From the NCBI GenBank assembly GCA_903813345.2, contig CAIIXF020000011.1, positions 26,406,166 through 26,470,165 of the forward strand: a stretch of 64,000 nucleotides of DNA, written 5' to 3'. The DNA is from Owenia fusiformis (Eukaryota; Annelida; Polychaeta; Sabellida; Oweniidae). Positions 61,801 to 64,000 of this stretch are shown here, one piece after another. Made by a program: the position numbers and the translations under genes. The stretch's first letter is position 1. Every line of letters begins with the position of its first letter. Under the pieces are notes generated by a model. The model was not told the DNA's origin, did no database searches, and worked only from the letters and a program-made list of their open reading frames with translations.

Positions 61801-62503
61801 AATATGAAATCATAACAGTATTTTCAAATAGGTTATAAACCACCCGAGAAATGCCCAGATGAGATCAGAACATGTGTGACTGATCCGTGTGACAAAAGGG
61901 TTCGCCCGGACTGCCCTGCTTGCCCCCGTGCTAAATGTGTGTAAGTCATCTATTCTCTTTTTAAACCTATAGGCGTATACCTTTGAATTATGTTTTCATG
62001 TGCATTGTACAACCTTGGGAGTTTTAGTAAACCCGATTCCGTATCGATTATATTGAAAGATTTGATGCGATCCTTCATTACTATAAGATGGCATCTGTAA
62101 ACCACAGAAGAAGCTTCCTTTAAAACACGGTCCATGAGGTGTTTGTGTTGCTAATTACTTGCCATGGTAAAAACAAACACTTGCCGGTTAAAAGAAAAAA
62201 AATAAATAAACAAAAGTTGTAGGTACTATAAACATTAAGTTCCTTTTATTTTCCAAACTTCTGGGATCCACTGTAAAAGTAGGACCGATATATGTGGATT
62301 ATCAGCTTTAGAAAGTCTTGGGAAAAGTATTGATATGTTTCAACATTTTTTAACCGACTCTTTTTGATGATATTAAAGAATATTAATTGTGCCCCGATCA
62401 TTGCATTTTTGTACCTTATAACGTAGCTCCGATTATTGTCCTAACTGCTGGGATCCGCTGTTCAAATTAGGGAAGAAGAGATATGTTGACTGCGGCAGAG
62501 TCG
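31800..62503 (+). CDS. Gene B: paralogue of gene A, partial in this window
   Basis: Visible exons: 31800-31899, 32898-32987, 59507-59548, 60128-60184, 61832-61940, 62427-62503. All have the same lengths and phases as in gene A except exon 1, which is 6 nt longer. Exon 3, with the copper ligands, is not visible and probably lies in the second gap (58501-59000), since sequence right after that gap matches gene A just downstream of its exon 3. Exons 8-9 are not seen; similarity to A ends near 63507, just before the exon 8 acceptor. The mature N-terminus has a HHHHRKH cluster missing from A, and exon 5 has an intact donor. Intron 2 would be about 26 kb. I infer a secreted cupredoxin/cysteine-rich protein like A; whether it is functional cannot be settled here. 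Confidence 0.7.
31900..32897 (+). other. Gene B intron 1
   Basis: About 1.0 kb versus 2.3 kb in gene A; the last 320 bp are similar to A. The open frames on both strands inside it (32268-32732, 32563-32811) are not supported by similarity between the paralogues. Confidence 0.7.
32898..32987 (+). CDS. Gene B exon 2 (cupredoxin, N-terminal strands)
   Basis: 90 nt between TTATTCCAG and GTGATA, phase 1 to 1, encoding CSSVRGDSTVTWKYRSDGKK then EYEALCVTQ. The intron sequence GTGATACCACCAC continues as in gene A until the gap. Confidence 0.9.
33001..33500. other. Gap of 500 N
   Basis: Exactly 500 unknown bases at a round coordinate. It starts 13 bp into gene B intron 2. The length is likely a placeholder or mask. 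No feature can be read across it, and open frames spanning it are artefacts. Confidence 0.99.
33501..35735. mobile_element. 2.2-kb element with inverted arms of 330-400 bp
   Basis: Left arm 33501 to about 33835 and right arm about 35335-35735 are inverted copies: TATCGTCGTGTGAGAATAAC at 33508 mirrors GTTATTCTCATGCGACGATA at 35708, and TATCTGATATCAACTGTTTC near 33703 mirrors GAAACAGTTGATATCAGATA near 35440. The left end abuts the gap. An internal hairpin (ACCAGGGAAGAT/ATCTTCCCTG) lies at 34070-34135. No transposase ORF is apparent. Confidence 0.75.
36446..36697. mobile_element. GGCGTAGCC-ended MITE with poly-C tracts
   Basis: Starts CATAGGCGTAGCCAGGGGGA and ends AGCTGGCTACGCCACTG. Two C-tracts and GCGATCGCAC motifs lie near the ends. 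A related copy is at 56253-56540 (shared AAAATGCTTTTT.TTTGAAGCTTCTAGCTCG), and a 5' fragment lies at 39431-39470. Confidence 0.75.
37604..37735. repeat. 132-bp hairpin with arms of about 58 bp
   Basis: GAGTATTTTGTTCA near 37650 pairs with TGAACAAAATACTC near 37680. Outer blocks CCGGCGCCCGGCCGAT and ATCGGTCGGGCGCC, and CACATTTGCTCAGATTTTCA with its counterpart near 37715, also pair. Confidence 0.8.
38111..38250 (+). pseudogene. Upstream copy of the duplicated micro-ORF, frame broken
   Basis: Direct repeat of 38619-38760 beginning GAATCTAACATTTAATGATA. The same ATG is present but small indels and a TAG break the hydrophobic part; the C-terminal codons (AEVYQHHLDYIRDHLTV, stop) are still readable in one frame. 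Confidence 0.45.
38627..38737 (+). CDS. 36-residue micro-ORF with a hydrophobic N-terminus
   Basis: ATG at 38627, TAA at 38735. The product starts MITKGLIAIVFVLVFVFLTA and ends EVYQHHLDYRRDHLTV: a lysine, about 15 hydrophobic residues, a small-residue TAE site, then a His/Arg-rich polar tail. This is the layout of a signal peptide with a short mature peptide, or of a tail-anchored micropeptide. A broken copy lies 0.5 kb upstream. It sits inside the transposon-filled intron of gene B. No family is recognised, and it could be chance within a duplicated repeat. Confidence 0.3.
   Translation: MITKGLIAIVFVLVFVFLTAEVYQHHLDYRRDHLTV
38740..40780. other. No gene recognised; scattered repeat fragments
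   Basis: Contains a partial GGCGTAGCC MITE end with a G-tract (39431-39470) and otherwise unassigned AT-rich sequence. Short open frames have no motif. Confidence 0.4.
40790..41100. repeat. Two diverged direct copies of a block of about 110 bp
   Basis: Both copies contain GGAGACTTGTTTCC..(A/C)CCCCG.A..CTAGTA and ATTTAAATATTTGAT (about 40815-40875 and 41008-41068). Non-coding. Confidence 0.6.
41100..42429. other. No gene recognised
   Basis: An open frame at 41127-41348 has one hydrophobic segment followed by SQRRFKKLF, faintly like the end of a seven-helix receptor, but it lacks the NPxxY signature and any upstream exon, so I do not call it. The remainder is AT-rich. Confidence 0.4.
42430..43200 (+). 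repeat. Two diverged tandem units of about 390 bp with unusual composition
   Basis: TATCACACCAAACTAGTTCT at 42430 restarts as TATCACACCAGACAAGTTGC at about 42817. Following blocks correspond in order: ACTGTGTACGA/ACTGTGTGCGA, GAACTT, GCTCAAAATG/GGTTCAAAATT, and GA(T/C)TATGAACGA/TTTATGAACGA. The stretch is richer in GC than its surroundings and dense in GAAC, GTTC and ACGA words. No open frame of interest and no known terminal repeats. Confidence 0.5.
43403..44932 (-). mobile_element. Intact Tc1/mariner element, 1530 bp
   Basis: TIRs begin CAGGGTGTCAAAAAACAACG (left) and CAGGGTGTCAAGAAACAACG (complement of the right end), and similarity extends about 130 bp inward. Exact TA duplications flank it (43401-43402 and 44933-44934). 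It carries one uninterrupted transposase gene on the minus strand. Confidence 0.92.
43558..44667 (-). CDS. Tc1/mariner transposase with DD37E triad
   Basis: 369 codons, uninterrupted, ATG start 265 bp from the right element end. Cut-and-paste DDE transposase of the IS630/Tc1/mariner superfamily. The N-terminal 120 residues hold the paired helix-turn-helix region with a GRP hook (GRPN at 70-73). Catalytic acids: D164 in PSDEFFIYS, D251 in TFLHDKAPC, E289 in NSPDLNCAEHMGS. The 37 residues between D251 and E289 give a DD37E signature rather than mariner DD34D or Tc1 DD34E. Length fits the family (340-370). With matching TIRs and TA duplications the copy could be active or only recently silenced; that is inference. 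Confidence 0.92.
   Translation of the reverse strand: MAALVGDDDRKRYVDMIRCIAFREAKENGADFINKRWIANKLKRSSDFVKKWWKKSYDEISERQNDIKTGRPNILTPKSEQLIMNSSGRKRKSCSEVARDIKVKRGKSVSRQLVHKYRQRAGLKPWHIIQRPLKTETQIADRLWFVDYLREWTEDDFMHLAPSDEFFIYSIRKPNTQNDRIWAFKRADVEYLLVRERIANPQCIGIFLCFSAKRLMFVVKDNGQSWNGEYFRDTILKSNVIPFLKDADNVLDPKQVTFLHDKAPCMKALATQEVLRKSGIDFFGNDEYVGNSPDLNCAEHMGSIVKDRVEKLMDREPLENRYSKDALLKNVRKVLRGLRGTTPLFESLLKSYPSRLAAVQAAHGGNTNY
45681..46575 (+). mobile_element. 5'-truncated LINE fragment with AAAT-type tail
   Basis: A frame from about 45710 to 46409 with one internal stop (TAA at 46182-46184) encodes the end of a non-LTR retrotransposon polyprotein: a C..C...H...C zinc-finger-like ending split by the stop (ECKRCNNNS, stop, EDLYHFIMDCDNYVDIRK). 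It ends in TTGGAGGCTAAATAAATAAATAAAA at 46546-46570 (simple tail). The reverse transcriptase core is missing, so it is a dead copy. Confidence 0.7.
46580..47269. other. No recognisable feature
   Basis: AT-rich sequence between the LINE fragment and the TTAA-flanked element. Confidence 0.45.
47804..51379 (-). CDS. LINE ORF2: AP endonuclease and reverse transcriptase
   Basis: Open from the codon after the ORF1 stop (51379) to 47804, about 1,190 residues; no ATG precedes the endonuclease. Numbering from the TTG at 51184, endonuclease residues are E14 (AET), D126/N128 (MGDFNG), D181 (TIDY) and D209/H210 (GSDH). The reverse transcriptase spans about 480-760, with FLAFLDISKAFD, GVKQGCTLSTTLFS and MWADDIVLL (Trp replaces the common Phe). 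A C-terminal C..C...H...C motif lies near 1050-1085 (CNFCTNMIETVEHRLLLC). The function is nicking of target DNA and reverse transcription of the element's RNA. All catalytic residues appear present. The start used by the cell is unclear because ORF1, a TAG and ORF2 share one frame. Confidence 0.92.
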   Translation of the reverse strand, partial: SNGNESALSPNVTKDKASFPNDIKTRHRRSKRSRKAKCQNDNLSVTFAYNNVNILGKGKQQELKHLLETNDITLMAVAETFFNDKRPLIVKSNNHKWYDKNRAKSEGGGIGFFVSSENCKVLNDDLLSSKKDDFERYWIRVKIHDQTFSVGITYYPNDGKDPERSHALTDELISNIATLENTGDFVLLMGDFNGKLNKFNKNDSPSPNGEMVETLCEVTNMQVLNLSSKCNGSYTWFRGNITSTIDYLLCNQALYDKLSSMIIDEEGNFSIGSDHCMIMTDFDVKKSRTNSCKPVLKHINKTSPDACLWKMNDKTNWKLFKSALNDDFADWNPTVFATPEEMWVCWRDKVINTGNNTIGHMNISLNHRSFWDKELKKLIQSRKEANQFCRYWRASGLSDLDCFDDIWKIYIERKDRVRQYIKEKMVRKHIKVLTKNASKKSSSSRSYWRTLNMFNQQNDTPIKVQHPEYPDIIIDDPKRVAEIMNDYWANVGPKNRNPQSPEIEISKHAEKLDNIENKLNDPHSSHFDFDIIDQLIFDSETLVSHIKRLPNGKAVGTDMIPYEFIKYGGTSMIRTLLDIFKICKTHETYPSQWKEGILKPLHKGGVNESLDNFRGITITSNVYKLFCSLVNTHLMSFFESKNVFGDFQGAYRKNQRLENHVFKLKALCSLRKDKNEKTFLAFLDISKAFDVMDRDLLFIKLWEKGVRGKAWRLLREMYKNIKNKVKLNNGYIGDSWFTTTCGVKQGCTLSTTLFSIVMTDLQDELLKANVGISFNDQKFPSLMWADDIVLLGQSENDLKSMLQVANKFAIKWGFRFSEKKSKIMVVGKKIDKLKLWSLGDLKLNEVQTYKYLGIFIDRSLKDSCHIIDKLAPNAVKLKNHISYTLSKHLNAKRIDFGNTLYTSKFLPSILHGCGVWVTDTKVIRNKLQSMQYNIARAIFNIKSTPAYIGAINELGWTPIHFIVLKRQVEYFFHLLGKSENSLISNLIAALSHRLKNNKTNSWKYIEQMDDILSSIGFDGISYDSDEMINEYDNRIREECKSYTKNEIDQKSSLSFYSTLSTRKGLQNYLRYDYDFQGARIKFLARLGKFQLKSETCRWKNKLSDPNCNFCTNMIETVEHRLLLCPHYNDQRNVFFKTIENKIPSALSETFFASSPEHKLQWILGDEAFRLGGQDLGSTFDTVSKMFLLKMY
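51380..52960 (-). CDS. LINE ORF1: coiled coil, SGNH esterase-like domain, two zinc knuckles
   Basis: 526 residues. The N-terminus is acidic then basic with a KRHPKTPRTPHTTQRKRGRP AT-hook-like run (about 100-120). A coiled coil lies at about 150-205. An SGNH/GDSL hydrolase-like domain follows at about 210-370: IIGSSIIRD (nucleophile Ser), a GGK block, VASND (Asn) and CPDKLHLSDAG (Asp/His). Two CCHC knuckles lie near the end (CNKCGESHLPSTC and CHFCKTIGHKQSRC). Esterase-bearing ORF1 proteins are known from CR1- and L2-like LINEs, where they act as RNA-binding partners of ORF2. The start is the first ATG after the repeat-containing 5'UTR. It ends in TAG, and ORF2 continues in the same frame. Confidence 0.85.
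   Translation of the reverse strand: MENPTMTLTQLLPDTQTQALADVEPEHICTHGNCLNDSTVSSDSDTNQNTISLNDGLIASGQDSPRRVDNVVMMIPDSQPPDSPGTSPQPARRSTRITAKRHPKTPRTPHTTQRKRGRPAKTMSQPNPTRTLNRNAKANSNIDLNNLMSTVLDIQNTVNTLKQLSDTNSELVKQLARKTADNEELHKELNDLRKTVNKLKEVKHAPQPNLKSLIIGSSIIRDIDETKLIDTEVDCIRGGKIATIHNKLLKKKEKYDHIYLQVASNDCAERDDVKLISEDYALLIKTAKQLCNSLTISSVTPRLNDPTVQERINQLNGFLLCHCQDEAVTFNDNDINFKHRDESINNGYLCPDKLHLSDAGTNSLVKNLKLKTTCDDVTLPRNKRNSPQTKTSRKEHQPKNPPTTTSTPTSTNTRQSGYINTNKPRSMNTYTHNRNSTNKDMSCNKCGESHLPSTCWHPTAVRCHFCKTIGHKQSRCPNKPNDIPPARGHLNVMKDNHYVNRVQSFEYDHQNNDFLGNNRFSVLTHY
53871..53895. repeat. Hairpin ATGTCACCAC / GTGGTGACAT
   Basis: 10-bp arms with a 5-bp loop, preceded by AACAAT. A similar palindrome with the same left flank lies at 10225-10251. 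Confidence 0.7.
54359..54459. mobile_element. 101-bp MITE-like hairpin
   Basis: Perfect 21-bp inverted arms beginning ATGACCTGAATCGATTGCAA and ending in the complement, separated by about 58 bp of AT-rich loop. Confidence 0.8.
55940..56225. repeat. Degenerate (TTGC/TTGG)n simple repeat
   Basis: Imperfect tetranucleotide array of TTGCTTGG, GGTTGG and TTGCTTGC units, strand-biased for T and G. No coding. Confidence 0.85.
56253..56540. mobile_element. Second GGCGTAGCC-ended MITE with repeated poly-C blocks
   Basis: Begins CATAGGCGTAGCCAAGGAGG and ends AGCTGGCTACGCCCCTG. The interior matches 36446-36697. Near the right end CACAATCGCACCC(C)n occurs twice, with a third TCGCACTCCCC, a small tandem expansion. 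Confidence 0.75.
56790..58500 (-). mobile_element. Second LINE, 5' part hidden by the gap
   Basis: Minus strand. The 3' tail is the (AAAT/AAAAT)n run at 56778-56815, followed upstream by the reverse-transcriptase ORF. The terminal sequence GTGCC..TGTTACAAATAGTG.AGTGTC resembles the 3'UTR layout of the LINE at 47630. The ORF runs into the gap; as gene B exon 3 must also fit there, the LINE is probably 5'-truncated. Confidence 0.8.
56950..58500 (-). CDS. LINE reverse transcriptase C-terminal half (runs into gap)
   Basis: The frame is open from the gap edge: the first visible residues are RKSERKSTYLAFLDISKAYD, with the RT motif A aspartate, then GVKQGCVLSTTLFSIIMTDL and MFADDIVLFA (motif C, complete FADD), the thumb, and a C-terminal C..C...H...C motif (CEECPDKIETLEHRLFEC). 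517 codons are visible, all uninterrupted. Clearly related to the ORF2 at 47804-51379 but diverged, so from another family or subfamily. Endonuclease and ORF1 are not visible. Confidence 0.88.
   Translation of the reverse strand, partial: RKSERKSTYLAFLDISKAYDVIDRDRMFLALWKKGVRGKLWRLLRQMYHDNKTKVAFGNGNETDWFTQPYGVKQGCVLSTTLFSIIMTDLYDQLINAKVGIKFEEQLIPTLMFADDIVLFASTENELNAMLKIVNEFAVKWGFNFSQKKSKVMVIGKKTDKTKEWSFGDLKLSEVHSYKYLGYIFHKNLRDNDHMNETALKAKKLNGYIKYTLNRHMNVKRIDFGNQLYKSKLLSSVLHSCAIWASDNKSYETRLKSMQYNAGRAIFDIKGTPAYEAIVSDLGWTPMKYTVLKRQVEYYIYIKSKKPTSLNARLLACMEKRFEMGKGNHWNYVKHIDATLKLMQLSGISETAENISYSYHKQILDLSKKYINEGILEKSSLNKYHQLNLIPKKGRATYLYNDYDFQLSRIKFLARAGKFKWKNLNPPISPYCEECPDKIETLEHRLFECPSYETARNKFYLEMKNQVPSPVLEVYLESETSDKLKWIVGDEARILGGHDISVTVDRLNKILLKNIF
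58501..59000. other. Gap of 500 N
   Basis: Exactly 500 unknown bases at a round coordinate. The left flank is LINE reverse transcriptase; the right flank matches gene A just downstream of exon 3 (from about 18331). The missing gene B exon 3 and the LINE 5' junction are expected here. Confidence 0.99.
59043..59345 (+). mobile_element. tRNA-derived SINE in gene B
   Basis: A box TGGCCGAATCGG at 59058-59069 and a perfect B box GGTTCGATTCC at 59102-59112, as in RNA polymerase III promoters, followed by a tRNA-unrelated body. It is orthologous in position to the deleted copy in gene A. It is not a functional tRNA gene: the acceptor stem does not pair. The 3' end is not defined. Confidence 0.65.
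59507..59548 (+). CDS. Gene B exon 4 (linker)
   Basis: 42 nt between GATTGTAG and GTAAGT, phase 1 to 1, encoding EQEEAVKTTEETMT. Confidence 0.75.
60128..60184 (+). CDS. Gene B exon 5 (Thr-rich linker, intact donor)
   Basis: 57 nt between TTGTTTTAG and GTAAGT, phase 1 to 1, encoding NQTDVITTTPLTTQKPMMK, identical in protein to the donor-less exon of gene A. Confidence 0.8.
60265..61619. mobile_element. 1.36-kb TIR element with TAA duplication in gene B intron 5
   Basis: Ends AGCTACGTTCACA and TGTGAACGTAGCT, flanked by TAA (60262-60264 and 61620-61622). Gene A has the uninterrupted site near 19518-19530. The terminal modules (about 170 bp) are rich in AAAGCG/CGCTTT words. The right terminus occurs three times in tandem (termini ending 61293, 61453 and 61619). 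A 3-bp TWA duplication suggests the PIF/Harbinger superfamily; no transposase is present. Confidence 0.8.
61832..61940 (+). CDS. Gene B exon 6 (first DPC module)
   Basis: 109 nt between CAAATAG and GTAAGT. One amino-acid change from gene A (CVIDPC to CVTDPC). All cysteines are conserved. Confidence 0.9.
62427..62503 (+). CDS. Gene B exon 7 (end of first cysteine module)
   Basis: 77 nt between AACGTAG and GTAAGT, with one R-to-K change relative to gene A. Last gene B exon visible. Confidence 0.88.
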
Positions 62504-63507
62504 GTAAGTAACATACATTATCTAACAGATATAATTGTTCTCTAATAGATTGTTGTAAACTTCAGTTGATATGCCCGATTAGTATTGTTGGAAAAGCAAT
62601 CAATAGCTTTCATTCGCAATGTAATGCAATGGTGTGTTCACAATAGTTGTTTAAGTTACGTACTTAAATAGATTTTCTTTGAACTAAAAATAAAGATCTT
62701 TTCGTAAGGTTGACTGTCAAAAGTATTCCCTATCATTGTAACTCGATCTGTGATATAGCTTCCATGTACTTGTACATTGGCCAAAAAGGGTAGAAATATC
62801 ACACATCGCACAAGCCTTAACTTAAATAGCGAGATTGGCAATTGATATGTTAAACAGGCAATATGCATATTTTTGAAGAAAAAGGATGGAATATTATTTG
62901 AGATATGTTATCCACACACTCAATAAAATATGATGCAAACTTTAATTTGGGATAATACTGAACTGAGAAAAAATTACTAAGTATAAATAGAAACAGCATA
63001 TGAAGTTAAGAGATCCATAGTGGTGCAGGCCCATGTTTCACAGAGTGTATGTTTTAAATCACTCTACTTGATTTAAAATATGGCGTATGGTTGAAAATTC
63101 AAAAATCAAAAATGAATGCATCATGTGATGCAAACAATCTCGCTATCTTTCATTGGCATAGCTAAAAACTTGACATATAAAGATAGACTGATAGAAAATG
63201 CTTTTATAATAATTGATTGTAAACCCTGGCGTGGTCTGTTTGCGCTGTTATTGGTGTCTAATAAAAGATCAAGTACTTATCAATCCATTGGAAATACTAT
63301 GAAGATCAAAAGTGAAACTTCATTTTGCCAAAAATGCTAAAAAATATGCAAAGTGTCCCTTTAAGTGGATATCGGGTATTATGGGTACAGTATCTCTTAG
63401 ATACATTTTTAATAATAAAAACATCCAATTCACACCCATTGCTCCATTTCAGTAGAATAGTATTAAAAAACTATATATCGGTATTGAACATGCTTATGTT
63501 TCTTAAA

Positions 63508-64000
63508 AGACCACGGGCAGTATGGCAAGTGATTTTAGACGGTCATATCTTTCACCATGAGTACTTTCTGGGCATAAATACAGTGTTTTTTATTAAAACA
63601 ATATGTTTTCTCTCAAGTGAATTACCCATGATGATAAAAATATCAATCCAACAATTCGAAAAATTAAGAATAGGGACCCCTTCTCACATTTTTTTTCAAA
63701 ATATTGAACCTATTTACTCAAAAGAGGATCTCCCTTTTCTGATTTTTATTGCATGAAAATATTATTCAACAAAGGGTCTAAAACATTTTCAAAAATATAA
63801 TTGTATTGAATGTCTAGTTTTGAAGATATCCATTTTCGATGACCAAAATGATGCTGAAAACAATGGATAGCACGAGTTTTCCCTATGGGAAAATAACATG
63901 GGATATGTGGTTTTTAACTTTAATGCATTTCAATACACATCCCCTTTTCAGAAATTGTTCATATAGTGTAGCAGAAACTGTTGATATGTTTAAATTGAAT
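63508..64000. other. Unidentified sequence that interrupts homology to gene A
   Basis: After TGCTTATGTTTCTTAAA the sequence no longer matches gene A. It begins AGACCACGGGCAGTATGGCA and shows no recognised ORF motif; the open frame 63325-63756 spans the junction and is not credible. Probably a transposon insertion or the duplication breakpoint. Confidence 0.5.

Noticed and set aside
63325-63756. 143-residue frame at the end of the window
   Set aside because: Crosses the point where homology to gene A stops and reads mostly through AT-rich intron or transposon sequence.

Overview
This is an AT-rich, intron-bearing animal genome fragment. Exons are short, most splice donors read GTAAGT or GTGAGT, and the protein-coding content is diluted by transposable elements. 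I infer a marine lophotrochozoan (mollusc-like) from three things: the C..DPC..C cysteine-rich modules, the abundance of foldback/MITE elements, and the style of the non-LTR retrotransposons. Nothing in the window fixes the species.

The main genes are two tandem, same-strand paralogues of a secreted protein. Gene A (14894-21971) is complete: nine small exons encode a signal peptide, a phytocyanin-like blue-copper (cupredoxin) domain, a Thr-rich linker and two cysteine-rich DPC modules. All exons up to the linker are phase 1-1. Gene B (31800 to at least 62503) repeats the same exons and promoter. Its intron 2 has grown from about 0.6 kb to about 26 kb by transposon insertion, its exon 3 is not visible (probably in one of two 500-N gaps), and its homology to A stops just before exon 8. 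Gene A has a mutated donor at linker exon 5 (GT to TT). Gene B keeps that donor.

Region by region. 1-5500: a 348-bp satellite arranged as two inverted arrays around a 0.7-kb spacer (foldback architecture). 5520-5680: a cluster of AAGCCGGCTT palindromes. 6440-6800: a dead LINE RNase H. 7876-14045: a long inverted-repeat pair enclosing a TIR element with a Myb/SANT-like ORF, two foldback elements and possible exons of an unidentified membrane protein on the minus strand. 14790-22015: gene A. 24857-28945: a long-TIR element carrying a nested hAT-like insertion. 29670-30667: a palindromic mariner relic. 31700-33000: start of gene B. 33500-58500: the transposon-filled intron of gene B. It holds a 2.2-kb inverted-repeat element, GGCGTAGCC-ended poly-C MITEs, a duplicated micro-ORF, an intact DD37E mariner nested two levels deep, a LINE 3' fragment, an 8.5-kb TTAA-flanked long-TIR element carrying a near-complete two-ORF LINE, and a second 5'-incomplete LINE. 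59000-63507: gene B exons 4-7 with a tRNA-like SINE and a 1.36-kb TAA-flanked insertion absent from gene A.

No functional tRNA, rRNA, CRISPR array or operon is seen. Exon structures come from manual splice-site reading and comparison of the two paralogues. No transcript or database evidence was available.
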